From Roseofilum acuticapitatum BLCC-M154 (lineage in GTDB: Bacteria; Cyanobacteriota; Cyanobacteriia; Cyanobacteriales; Desertifilaceae), in NCBI RefSeq assembly GCF_030068475.1, contig NZ_JAQOSP010000019.1:1-42159 (forward strand): 42,159 bases of DNA, read 5' to 3'. Shown here in pieces: positions 27,544-34,771 of the stretch; within the stretch, counting starts at the first letter, position 1; every line of letters starts with the position of its first letter. Under the pieces are notes generated by a model. It was not told where the DNA came from, searched no databases, and saw only the letters and a list, made by a program, of their open reading frames with translations. The position numbers were made by a program, and so were the translations under genes.

Positions 27544-27580
27544 AGAAAAATAAAGGTGCGTTAGCTTAGGGTAGCGCACC
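27544..27580 (-). terminator. Rho-independent terminator of the small secreted-protein gene
   Basis: On the minus strand GGTGCG...CGCACC (stem 27555-27560 with 27575-27580, extended by TA pairing) is followed by TTTATTTTTCTTC. It lies about 40 bp past the stop at 27621. Confidence 0.8.
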
Positions 27581-27620
27581 CAGAAAACAATATCCCACTT
27601 CTTAAACAGAAGTATAGAAA

Positions 27621-27965
27621 TTATGGATTGGCTTCTTCAGGGGGTTGAGTAGATTCAGGACGGGAGTTGAGTCGTTCGAGCTGCTGTTGACGAAATTTCG
27701 CCGCCGCATCATCGAGATTTTGTTGTTGGTCGATGCTGAACTGTTGGGAGTCTTGCATCTGGTTACCCCGTTGCATATTGTGCATCAAGTCAAAAAAAGG
27801 ATTCTTACTGCCCTGATTGGAAAAGATACCGGAACCGCCGTCGTGAGTTTGGATATCTCCGAGGGGATCGATGGTATTTTGAGCAAAACTGGCTTGAGTC
27901 CCCAGGCCCAGACTGAGGCCAGCCAGGAGGGTAAACAGGGTATACTTGAAGGGTTTGATGGACAT
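27621..27965 (-). CDS. Small secreted hypothetical protein
   Basis: A 114-residue protein with a clear signal peptide, 'MSIKPFKYTLFTLLAGLSLG' followed by 'LGTQASFAQ', with probable cleavage after ASFA. The mature part is hydrophilic and Gln/Asn-rich ('NMQRGNQMQDSQQFSIDQQQ') and ends 'PESTQPPEEANP'. No family is recognised. The ATG at 27965 is preferred because it starts the signal peptide; the open frame runs to 28040, inside the upstream ABC permease gene. The gap to the permease stop (27988) is only 22 bp, so it may be co-transcribed with the ABC genes. Its own terminator lies downstream. Confidence 0.72.
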   Translation of the reverse strand: MSIKPFKYTLFTLLAGLSLGLGTQASFAQNTIDPLGDIQTHDGGSGIFSNQGSKNPFFDLMHNMQRGNQMQDSQQFSIDQQQNLDDAAAKFRQQQLERLNSRPESTQPPEEANP

Positions 27966-27987
27966 GGAACCTCCGGAAAATCGAGAA

Positions 27988-28866
27988 CTAGGATAAACGA
28001 CGACGCAGTAGGGGTTGGATTCCGAGGAGGGCGATCGCATCGACGACCAATAGCACCAATAAACACCCTCCGAGGGAAAGATTACCCCAGGGAGCAGCCA
28101 TTACTATACTACCTAATCCCCAATCGGAATGGATATAGAGATAGCGAATTGGCTCAATGGCATAACTGAGGGGATTGAGGCTAGAGATGATTTGTAACCA
28201 CTGGGGCATGAAGGAGAGGGGGGCTAGGGCGCTACTGGCGAAGAGTAGGGGCAGGTTGACGACGAAAATCACGGCGATCAGTTCGATATGGCCGGGAAGG
28301 GCAAAGCTCAGGCCTAAGCTGACTCCGGTTACGCCTAAGACCAACAGAAGAACAATGAGGGTAATCAGGGCGAGTCCAGAGAGGGTGGGGAATCCTGCAC
28401 CTAAAAAGATACCGACGATCATGATGGCTGCGGTTTGGATTAGGGCTAGGGTAACCATATAGATGGCGCTGGCAAGGACAATGGAGTAGCGAGAGCTTAA
28501 GGGGGCGACCAATAGCCGGTTGAGAAAGCCAAATTCCCGGTCAAACATGACGGGGAGTCCGGCATTGAGGGCCCCGGAGAAGGCAGTAAAGACGATGACA
28601 CCAGCCCCTAGGAATTGCCCATAGTTGAGGCGATCGCCTAAAAATCCTTCTGGGGCATTTTGAAACAGGGCCCCAAAGAGAATTAACCACATCAGGGGCT
28701 GAATCACTCCAGCAATCAGGGTTGCTGGACGGCGCTGGAGCTGAATAAACAGGCGCTTTGTCAGAGCTAGGGTTTCTTGCACCAGTTCCCCAAAGGAGAA
28801 TTGGGAACGTTGTTTTAGAGTGCTGATATCCAGGTCAAGATTAGATTGAGGGGATGTAACAGTCAT
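27988..28866 (-). CDS. ABC-2 type transporter permease (DrrB-like)
   Basis: The membrane half of an ABC exporter, 292 residues. After a cytosolic N-terminus (to about 35) come six hydrophobic segments ('ATLIAGVIQPLMWLILFGAL', 'GAGVIVFTAFSGALNAGLPV', and four later ones), with the ABC-2 signature 'LNPLSYAIEPIRYLYI' near residue 245. The frame is open to 28989, but that stretch translates a dispersed repeat; the ATG at 28866 ('MTVTSPQSNLDLDI') is the better start. The ATPase gene lies upstream on the same strand, separated only by that repeat. The substrate is unknown; homologues export drugs, lipids or polysaccharide precursors. Confidence 0.9.
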   Translation of the reverse strand: MTVTSPQSNLDLDISTLKQRSQFSFGELVQETLALTKRLFIQLQRRPATLIAGVIQPLMWLILFGALFQNAPEGFLGDRLNYGQFLGAGVIVFTAFSGALNAGLPVMFDREFGFLNRLLVAPLSSRYSIVLASAIYMVTLALIQTAAIMIVGIFLGAGFPTLSGLALITLIVLLLVLGVTGVSLGLSFALPGHIELIAVIFVVNLPLLFASSALAPLSFMPQWLQIISSLNPLSYAIEPIRYLYIHSDWGLGSIVMAAPWGNLSLGGCLLVLLVVDAIALLGIQPLLRRRLS

Positions 28867-28902
28867 CGGTTTATCTGGGTTAAATGGTTTTATAGCATTT
28901 TT

Positions 28903-28988
28903 TGCCCTCATCCCCCAGCCCCTTCTCCCACGGGAGAAGGGGAGCAGAAGTCCCTCTTGGAGTGGGAGAGGGATATAGGGAGAGGGCA
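28903..28988. repeat. Palindromic CCCTCATCCCCCAGCCCC-type repeat
   Basis: An 86-bp element with ends TGCCCTC/GAGGGCA and two internal hairpins (CTTCTCCC-ACG-GGAGAAG, and TCCCTC...GAGGGA). It lies between the ABC ATPase and permease genes. This type of repeat is dispersed in many cyanobacterial genomes. It may attenuate or process the two-gene mRNA. Confidence 0.75.
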
Positions 28989-28996
28989 TTTTGAGA

Positions 28997-30031
28997 TTAA
29001 CGCATATTTTGTTTTTTTTCTTTCTTCAAATCCCGCATACCTGCGGCGGCTAGTTCTGCATCCATCAGGGTTCGTCCGGTAGCTGCTAGGTAAACATCAT
29101 CTAAACTGGGTCGAGATTGGGCAATACTAAACAGGGGTAATCCGGCTTGATTCAAGGACTGTTGTACGTCCATTAATAGGGTTGATGGCGAGGCTGTTGG
29201 ATCGCTGTTGACGACTAGGTTTAAGGAATTGCCCTGAGCGCTATTGATAATGACCTCTTGAACCCTGGGTAAGCCTTGCAGTAGGGCTTTAGCTTGTTCG
29301 GCTTCATCGGGGGGGCAAAATTCCCGAATTCTGAGGGTAATGCGATCGCCCCCTACTTGGGTTTTTAGGTCTGAAGGGGTTCCACAGGCAATGACTTGAC
29401 CTTGGTCAATGATAGCGACGCGATCGGCTAAAACATCCACTTCTTCTAGATAGTGGCTGGTGATTAGAACCGTGGTTCCTGCATCTCGCAACTCTCGCAG
29501 GAAGTCCCATACTACCACCCGACTTTCAATATCTAGGCCGACCGTGGGTTCATCTAACACCAGAACCTTGGGTTGATGCAACAGTCCGGCGGCCAAATCG
29601 AGTCGTTTGCGAATTCCCCCCGAATAGGTTCCCGTTTTCTGGTCGGCAAAATCTTGGATACCCAAGCGGTTAATCATCTCTTGTACGCGATCGCCAATTT
29701 CAGGGCGAGGAATATGATACAGAGCTGCTTGCAGGTTCAATAATTCCCGACCCGTTAACACTTTATCTAGGGCCACTTCCTGAGCCACATAGCCTAACAG
29801 TTGTCGCGTCGCCTTCGGATAATCGACCACAGAAATCCCAGCGACCTCCAGTTGGCCACTATCTGGCGTGCTGAGGGTGCATAAACACCGCAGAGTAGTC
29901 GTTTTTCCGGCTCCATTGGGCCCGAGTAAACCGAAAATTTCTCCCGGTCGAACCTCTAGGGATACATCTTTAACCGCATCAATGTTGCCATATCGTTTTT
30001 TGAGATTTTGAATCAGAATCGCTGGAGTCAT
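28997..30031 (-). CDS. ABC transporter ATP-binding protein (DrrA-like)
   Basis: The ATPase partner of the permease just downstream, 344 residues. Walker A is 'GLLGPNGAGKTTTLRCL', the Q-loop lies near 'YVAQEVALDKVLTG', the signature is 'YSGGIRKRLDLAAGL', Walker B is 'VLVLDEPTVGLDIESR', and the H-loop is 'VLITSHYLEEVD'. After the nucleotide-binding domain comes a C-terminal DUF4162-type domain ('RPSLDDVYLAATGRTL'), usual in DrrA exporters. The ATG at 30031 gives 'MTPAILIQNLKKRYG', a normal start. With the permease it forms a two-gene exporter. Its role is unknown. Confidence 0.92.
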   Translation of the reverse strand: MTPAILIQNLKKRYGNIDAVKDVSLEVRPGEIFGLLGPNGAGKTTTLRCLCTLSTPDSGQLEVAGISVVDYPKATRQLLGYVAQEVALDKVLTGRELLNLQAALYHIPRPEIGDRVQEMINRLGIQDFADQKTGTYSGGIRKRLDLAAGLLHQPKVLVLDEPTVGLDIESRVVVWDFLRELRDAGTTVLITSHYLEEVDVLADRVAIIDQGQVIACGTPSDLKTQVGGDRITLRIREFCPPDEAEQAKALLQGLPRVQEVIINSAQGNSLNLVVNSDPTASPSTLLMDVQQSLNQAGLPLFSIAQSRPSLDDVYLAATGRTLMDAELAAAGMRDLKKEKKQNMR

Positions 30032-30076
30032 GGGTTTGAGGGCGTATCATCGACGAGAAAATAGGAACAAGAATAA

Positions 30077-30102
30077 CCCCTCTAGAATACTATCTAGAGG
30101 GG
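30077..30102 (-). terminator. Probable terminator of psb34
   Basis: CCCCTCTAGA (30077-30086) pairs perfectly with TCTAGAGGGG (30093-30102) around a 6-base loop. On the minus strand a T-rich stretch (TTATTCTTGTT) follows. It lies about 50 bp past the psb34 stop and 45 bp before the ABC ATPase start. Confidence 0.7.
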
Positions 30103-30149
30103 AGAGAGGAGAGAGAATCACTACTACCAAACTTGACGCTTGCTGCACA

Positions 30150-30320
30150 CTAGCTAACAGCAAAAGAGATAAATACGAGAAGACCCACGAATACTGCGGC
30201 GACACCCCCCATAATTGCGTATTGGGTTTTTTGACCTTGGGTTGGAGGTTCTGCTTGATATACTTTCGGCTCTCTTGCAAAATTGTTGAGACGGCCGCCT
30301 TCTTCTGTGGTATATGGCAT
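30150..30320 (-). CDS. psb34: Photosystem II assembly protein Psb34 (ssl1498 family, HliP-like)
   Basis: A 56-residue protein, easily missed because it is short. It starts 'MPYTTEEGGRLNNFAREPKV' and has one C-terminal membrane helix ('AIMGGVAAVFVGLLVFISFA') ending 'VS'. The N-terminal 'TTEEGGRLNNFAREPKVY' is characteristic of the ssl1498/Psb34 family. Its members resemble the arm of high-light-inducible proteins and bind the CP47 side of photosystem II assembly intermediates. AGGAG lies nine bases before the ATG on the minus strand. It is flanked by a probable terminator downstream, and upstream by a partial copy of the cheB 3' end. Confidence 0.93.
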   Translation of the reverse strand: MPYTTEEGGRLNNFAREPKVYQAEPPTQGQKTQYAIMGGVAAVFVGLLVFISFAVS

Positions 30321-30414
30321 GGGGTTAACTCCTGGGTTTCTTTATGATAACTATCTTAACAAATGTTTACAAAATTGGCTAGGGTTGGGAGAAATTTTTT
30401 TTATAACCCATGAC

Positions 30415-30489
30415 CCAATTTCCTCAAAATGCTGGTGGCAATGGCTTCTGGGGGTAGGATCTGGCGGACTGCACCCAGGGCGATCGCCT
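30415..30489 (-). pseudogene. Duplicated 3' end of cheB (remnant)
   Basis: These 75 bases match the end of the cheB gene at 31411-31485 at about 70 of 75 positions, in the same orientation, exactly 996 bp away. Read on the minus strand in the cheB frame it gives 'AIALGAVRQILPPEAIATSI' and continues '...LRKLGHGL' to a stop, against '...LRKLVV' in cheB. There is no upstream cheB sequence, so it is a fragment. The rest of 30321-30625 holds the psb34 promoter side and the xisH leader, with nothing else recognised. Confidence 0.85.
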
Positions 30490-30625
30490 GGTCTATGGCA
30501 GGGTAAGGTTGGGTTTGAGCCTCTCACCCCTTGTTTAGATTCTAGAGGAACTGAAATGAGTCTGGGCTGGCGAGGATGCATAATGTTGTCGTAGGAACCC
30601 GATCTCCGGGTGTGGGGTTTAACCG

Positions 30626-31042
30626 ATGAGTGCAAAGGATCGCTTTCATGATGTTGTTAGAGTAGGATTAGAAAAGGAAGGTTGGACAATCACAGCCGAT
30701 CCCCTGAGCTTGAAATTTGGGGATTCACAAATTTATATTGATTTAGGTGCAGAAAGAATCCTAGCTGCCCAAAAGGGTGAGGAAAAGATTGCGGTTGAAA
30801 TTAAAACGTTTGCTAGTGATTCTCTGATGTTCGGTTTTCATCTAGCAATTGGACAGTTCATCAATTATCAAGTCGCCCTCGAAAATTTAGAACCCTCCCG
30901 GAGTCTCTATTTGGCTGTACCCCAGGAAATTTATGAGACCTTCTTTCAGTCTTTACTCCCTCAATCTGTTATTCAGAAACATCAAATTAAATTACTGATT
31001 TACGACCCCCCAAATGAGGTAATTGTCACATGGATAACCTAA
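30626..31042 (+). CDS. xisH: XisH family protein (fdxN element excision controlling factor)
   Basis: A 138-residue member of the XisH family, first known from the heterocyst fdxN element, where XisH and XisI are needed for excision by XisF. It starts 'MSAKDRFHDVVRVGLEKEGW'. The pattern Asp39 ... Glu58-Ile-Lys60 ('YIDLGAERILAAQ' then 'KIAVEIKTF') fits a PD-(D/E)xK nuclease-like fold. xisI overlaps its 3' end by 13 bp, so the two are translationally coupled. No XisF-type recombinase is in the window. Many cyanobacteria carry extra xisHI pairs of unknown role, so its function here is open. Confidence 0.9.
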   Translation: MSAKDRFHDVVRVGLEKEGWTITADPLSLKFGDSQIYIDLGAERILAAQKGEEKIAVEIKTFASDSLMFGFHLAIGQFINYQVALENLEPSRSLYLAVPQEIYETFFQSLLPQSVIQKHQIKLLIYDPPNEVIVTWIT

Positions 31043-31371
31043 ATACATATCGGCAATTGATTGAAGATATCTTAACTGAATTATACGGTTATAGTCAGAG
31101 TAATCAGACTCCAGGAGTGGATGCACAAATCATTTGCGATCGCGACCATGACCACTACCTGCTGCTCGATGTCGGTTGGCACGAGCGAAAATATGTCTAT
31201 GCCGTTTTTGTCCATATCGATATCAAGGATGGCAAAATCTGGATACAGCGCAATAACACAGAAATAAATATCGCCGAACGCCTGCGGGAAAGCGGTGTTG
31301 ATCGGGATAATATTGTTCTTGGTTCCCATTCCCCTTTCTTGCGTCAGTTCTCTGGATACGCGATCGCCTAG
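31030..31371 (+). CDS. xisI: XisI family protein
   Basis: The obligate partner of XisH, 113 residues. It starts 'MDNLNTYRQLIEDILTELYG' and carries the family features 'QIICDRDHDHYLLLDVGWHE', 'RKYVYAVFVHIDIKDGKIWI' and 'QRNNTEINIAERLRESGVDR'. It overlaps xisH by 13 bp in another frame. It is likely to bind XisH, perhaps as an inhibitor or stabiliser in a toxin-antitoxin-like pair, which is inference. The gene ends 31 bp before the convergent cheB stop. Pair and order are as in other cyanobacteria. Confidence 0.9.
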   Translation: MDNLNTYRQLIEDILTELYGYSQSNQTPGVDAQIICDRDHDHYLLLDVGWHERKYVYAVFVHIDIKDGKIWIQRNNTEINIAERLRESGVDRDNIVLGSHSPFLRQFSGYAIA

Positions 31372-31402
31372 CCAGAGCAATCCTTGAGCAACCCTAAATC
31401 CA

Positions 31403-32500
31403 CTAGACAACCAATTTCCTCAAAATGGCGGTGGCAATGGCTTCTGGGGGTAAAACCTGGCGGACTGCACCCAGGGCGATCGCCTCTTTGGGCATTCCAA
31501 AGACCACACAACTGGCTTCATTTTGGGCTAAAGTAAAGCCTCCAGCCTGAAAAATAGACAATAGACCATCGGCCCCATCCCGGCCCATTCCCGTCAGCAA
31601 AACGCCAATACTGCGGCTCTTGTAGTATTGAGCGACAGAATTAAAGGTCACCGTAATCGAGGGACAATGGCCCCCAAATCCGAGGGTACGACTGTAGGCA
31701 AAACAGCCTTGACGATCGAGGATGAGATGGGATAGCTCAGGGGGAAAATAGATATGACCGGGTTGGGGGCGATCGCCTGCTAGGGCAATACTAATGGGAA
31801 GAGAACAATGGGTTGATAGCCAATCAATAAACCCTTGTAAAAAGCCTTGACTGATATGTTGCACGCAAATCACCGGAACCGGTAAATGGGCAGGAAATTG
31901 GCTTAAAATTTGCTGTAGCACTTGGGGCCCACCGGTGGAAGCTCCTAGAGCGATCAGGCCCAAATGGGTGTTTTTAAAGGTGAAGGATTGAGGAGAAAAC
32001 CGGGAAGGAGGGGTTGAGAGAACGGTAGAGATAGACTGCTTTACAACCGGTGCAGCAGGAGTGCTTACTATCCGAGAGCGCTTATGGTTAGTAAACACAG
32101 TCACCCCAGCTAACACCTTAACCTTATTGATTAAAGCCTGTTGAATGCGATCGCTATCTACCCCTAGTCCCCCTTCCGGTTTCGGAAAGACATCCACCGC
32201 TCCCGCTTCCAACAGTTGGAAGACTTGATGGGTATCCTGTTCCTGCACCGAAGAACTAATGACTAAAATCGGTTTAGGTCGAGTGGACATAATTTCCTGG
32301 GTTAAGGCTAACCCGTCCATTTCTGGCATGTGTAAGTCTGTACAAATAACTTGGGGATTAACTTGGGCAATCAAGCCGAGCGCCTCTTTTCCGGTGCGTG
32401 CTGTCCCCACCACCTCAATATCTGGAGAAGAATTGAGCATCCGCTTGAGGATCGTTAGCGCAATCGGGGAATCTTCAACAATAATCACTCGAATTGGCAT
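31403..32500 (-). CDS. cheB: Chemotaxis-type protein-glutamate methylesterase CheB
   Basis: A 365-residue response regulator with an N-terminal receiver domain ('VIIVEDSPIALTILKRML', phospho-acceptor Asp in 'ICTDLHMPEMDG') and a C-terminal methylesterase domain. The catalytic triad is visible: Ser in 'LGASTGGPQVL', His in 'VICVQHISQGF' and Asp in 'TGMGRDGADGLL'. It would demethylate or deamidate chemoreceptors. No cheR, cheA or receptor gene is in the window, so its partners lie elsewhere. The last 75 bp are duplicated at 30415-30489, with xisHI between. Confidence 0.95.
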   Translation of the reverse strand: MPIRVIIVEDSPIALTILKRMLNSSPDIEVVGTARTGKEALGLIAQVNPQVICTDLHMPEMDGLALTQEIMSTRPKPILVISSSVQEQDTHQVFQLLEAGAVDVFPKPEGGLGVDSDRIQQALINKVKVLAGVTVFTNHKRSRIVSTPAAPVVKQSISTVLSTPPSRFSPQSFTFKNTHLGLIALGASTGGPQVLQQILSQFPAHLPVPVICVQHISQGFLQGFIDWLSTHCSLPISIALAGDRPQPGHIYFPPELSHLILDRQGCFAYSRTLGFGGHCPSITVTFNSVAQYYKSRSIGVLLTGMGRDGADGLLSIFQAGGFTLAQNEASCVVFGMPKEAIALGAVRQVLPPEAIATAILRKLVV

Positions 32501-32559
32501 TCAAGGGGACTCCAATGGGGAATAGGGGGATCGGGCGATGATTCATCAGAATTTTGGGC

Positions 32560-32960
32560 CTGAAACCCCGTCCTTTTAGGACGGCTTTGTGGTATAATAA
32601 CATTGGTCAATGACCCACCCGCGACGCAGACGTAACAGAAAGCCTTTACGTGACGAAATCGGGTTTCAACCCGTGGCGCAGAAAGCTCGGTAGACCGGGA
32701 AAAGAGGATAGGGCACTAAAAAGTCTAAACTGTAAAAGTTTTAACCCTAGAATCAAACTTAAAATTGGAATTTCCCATTTGAGATTTCAACACATAAGAA
32801 CCGCAGGACTTGCGGGGATAGTCTGTGGAGCGAACGTAAGACCAAAGCTCACCAGTGGGTGGAGGCTGTTGCACTGAAGCAGAAACCTAAATCGTGAGGT
32901 TTCCGCAAGCGGACATGAATAGGAATCACCGTGGCAACAGCGCCCGGTGAGGATGTCAAG
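32560..32960 (+). mobile_element. Deleted IS200/IS605-family (tnpB-type) element relic
   Basis: The left part carries a hairpin CCGTCCT-TTT-AGGACGG (32568-32584) followed by GTGGTATAATAAC, typical of IS200/IS605 left ends in cyanobacteria. The right part keeps the extreme C-terminus of a TnpB-like protein ('RTAGLAGIVCGANVRPKLTS', ending at 32877), then a CACCG/CGGTG hairpin and GGATGTCAA near 32951-32959. Nearly all of tnpB and all of tnpA are missing. A dispersed palindrome is inserted at 32900-32919. The identification is from pattern memory, not alignment. It accounts for most of the 492-bp gap after cheB. Confidence 0.65.
32795..32877 (+). pseudogene. TnpB C-terminal fragment
   Basis: In the frame ending at the TGA 32875-32877 the sequence reads 'RTAGLAGIVCGANVRPKLTS' then 'GWRLLH', similar to the TAGxAGxxxxGxxVRP tail that follows the zinc finger in cyanobacterial TnpB proteins. 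No upstream RuvC or zinc-finger sequence is left. It is not expected to be functional as a protein; the adjacent right end is where an omega RNA would be encoded. Confidence 0.55.
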
Positions 32961-32992
32961 ATTTAATGATTGATGCTGCATAAGTTGCGATC

Positions 32993-33307
32993 ATGAAATC
33001 ACCATCATTACCTGAGCGTGCGATCGGAGGAATTAAAACGGTATCAACCTTGCTGATGAGCGGGGCGATCGCCTTAGAATCCTATAATCTAATCGATCCG
33101 TTTATTTCTCCGTCTCTGCCGATCGGGGTGACTGGGTTAATTATACTAGAGCGCATAGCAGTCAGTATTCATCTTCTAGAGGCGATCGCCGCCGCTTATT
33201 TAGCTCCCTCTCGTCAGCAACATCCCCTGAAAACCTGCATTTATACCTTTTTTGTCGGAACCGTTGGCTTATGGGAGTTGCTGGCAACCCCTCGTACTGG
33301 GGAATAG
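32993..33307 (+). CDS. Small membrane protein of unknown function
   Basis: A 104-residue protein with three or four hydrophobic stretches: 'TVSTLLMSGAIALESYNLI', 'LPIGVTGLIILERIAVSIHL', 'LLEAIAAAYLAPS' and 'CIYTFFVGTVGLWELLA'. It is likely an integral membrane protein. There is no signal peptide and no recognised family. It lies between the IS relic and csaB on the same strand, 46 bp before csaB, and contains HIP1 sites like the resident genes. A role cannot be assigned; co-transcription with csaB is possible. Confidence 0.7.
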   Translation: MKSPSLPERAIGGIKTVSTLLMSGAIALESYNLIDPFISPSLPIGVTGLIILERIAVSIHLLEAIAAAYLAPSRQQHPLKTCIYTFFVGTVGLWELLATPRTGE

Positions 33308-33353
33308 GATGGGGAGAGTCGCCAACCAGAAAAATTTTAATTTTTAATTGATC

Positions 33354-34394
33354 ATGCGTGTCGTTTTATGTGGATATTATGGCCAGGGCAATGCCGGAGA
33401 TGAGGCCCTATTGGTGACGCTCTTGCAGATGTTGCCCAAAAATGTGACTCCTGTGGTCATCTCCGCTAATGGCGAGGAAACCCAGCAACAGTATGGGGTA
33501 GAAACTTGCGATCGCACCTCCATAGCAGATTTGTGGCGTGCGATAGCTGCGGCAGACGGGTTTATCTGGGGAGGAGGCAGTTTAATTCAAGATGTCACCA
33601 GTTGGCGATCGCCCCTTTATTATTTCGCCCTCATGGCCCTAGCGCAACGGATGGGGAAAATTACCCTCGCTTGGGGACAAGGAATCGGCCCCTTAAAGGC
33701 TGCCATAACCCGCCAATTAGCTCGGTCATTGTTCAGTGGATGTACGGCAGTGAGTGTGCGCGATCGCCAGTCCGCTCAACTGTTAACCGATTGGCAGATT
33801 CCCTTTACCCTGGCTCCCGATCCCGTTTGGGCTTTAGAACCCACTCCTATTCAAGACTTGGAGCATTTACCCGATCGCACCATTGCCGTCGTCTTGCGTC
33901 CCCATCCTCAGCTTACCGGCGATCGTCTGCAAACCCTGACAGAAGCCTTAATTGAAGCTCAGGAGCAAACCGGAAGTTATCTATTATTCTTGCCCTTTCA
34001 ACCCAAAACCGATTTAGAAATAGCCCAAAAACTCTATCAAGCCATACCCCAGGGGAGCCAAATTTGGATCGGCGATCGGCCAGAACAGTATAAAACTATC
34101 TTTCAGAACGTCAAAATGGCGATCGCCATGCGACTCCATGGCTTAATCATGGCTGCTGCTGTCGGATGTCCCTGTTTTGCGCTCAGTTACGATCCCAAAG
34201 TCAGCCAACTGATGGAACAGCTTCATCTTCCCGGTTGGGAACTCGACCAGCTCCCCCCCAACCCCCAACAAATCAGCCAATCTTGGACAAATTTTTATCA
34301 TCATCCTCAACCCCTCACCCCTACACAAATTGAAGAGATCATGACTCAAACCCTGCAACATCAAGAGATCCTGCATCAGGTTTTTTCTAGGTGA
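33354..34394 (+). CDS. csaB: Polysaccharide pyruvyl transferase CsaB
   Basis: Transfers pyruvate ketal groups to cell-wall-linked polysaccharide. In other bacteria this creates the ligand for S-layer-homology domains. The 346-residue product begins 'MRVVLCGYYGQGNAGDEALL', the diagnostic N-terminus, and has 'GFIWGGGSLIQDVTSWRSP' (nucleotide-loop region), 'LAWGQGIGPLK', 'RLHGLIMAAAVGCPCFALSY' (conserved HxLI/xP region) and 'KVSQLMEQLHLP'. The ATG at 33354 is preferred to a TTG two codons earlier. It is followed at once by a large repeat cluster. The call rests on these family signatures. Confidence 0.93.
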   Translation: MRVVLCGYYGQGNAGDEALLVTLLQMLPKNVTPVVISANGEETQQQYGVETCDRTSIADLWRAIAAADGFIWGGGSLIQDVTSWRSPLYYFALMALAQRMGKITLAWGQGIGPLKAAITRQLARSLFSGCTAVSVRDRQSAQLLTDWQIPFTLAPDPVWALEPTPIQDLEHLPDRTIAVVLRPHPQLTGDRLQTLTEALIEAQEQTGSYLLFLPFQPKTDLEIAQKLYQAIPQGSQIWIGDRPEQYKTIFQNVKMAIAMRLHGLIMAAAVGCPCFALSYDPKVSQLMEQLHLPGWELDQLPPNPQQISQSWTNFYHHPQPLTPTQIEEIMTQTLQHQEILHQVFSR

Positions 34395-34409
34395 GGGAAT
34401 GGGGGAAAA

Positions 34410-34770
34410 CTGATATCAAGTCCGGATAATTTGTGAAGAAGCGGGCAAGATGCCCGCACTCCTCGAATTCTTTGATATAATATCAAGTCCGGTTAAACAG
34501 TTGTCATTGCGACCTCCGGGAAGCATTCGCGCTTCGCGTTTCACGCAAGCTTCGCTTTTCATGTCCGCGAAGCGGAAACGCCAAAACTACCGAGATAAAA
34601 GAGATTGCTTCACTCCACTGCGTTCCGTTCGCAATGACATACTATAGCTGATCCAACGGACTTGGTATGACTGGAGTGGGAGCATCTTGCTCCCTGGATT
34701 TTTAATTCCTGGATTTTTAATTAGGGTATTTCCGCTTCGCGGACATGAACAATCGGACTTGATATTACCC
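34410..34770. repeat. Composite dispersed repeat cluster
   Basis: No gene is seen. The modules in order are: GATATCAAGTCCGG; a GCGGGCAAGATGCCCGC palindrome near 34442; a second ATATCAAGTCCGG; an element bounded by TGTCATTGCGA (34502-34512) and TCGCAATGACA (34629-34639), inside which lies a palindrome copy (34558-34578); a GGGAGCATCTTGCTCCC hairpin near 34678; a partly doubled 'CTGGATTTTTAATT'; the palindrome at 34729-34749; and CGGACTTGATATTA. It is a longer relative of the elements at 1-126 and 10185-10402. Confidence 0.82.
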
Positions 34771-34771
34771 A

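Noticed and set aside
27645-28169. Open frame of 174 codons on the plus strand across the small secreted-protein and permease genes
   Set aside because: It overlaps two better-supported minus-strand genes (signal peptide; ABC-2 permease) and its product resembles no protein family.
28866-28989. Upstream extension of the ABC permease to 28989
   Set aside because: The extra 41 residues translate a palindromic dispersed repeat; the ATG at 28866 gives a normal N-terminus.
32650-32877. Independent 75-residue gene after cheB
   Set aside because: Only its tail resembles a TnpB C-terminus and the rest is non-coding-like; it fits better as part of a deleted IS200/IS605 element.
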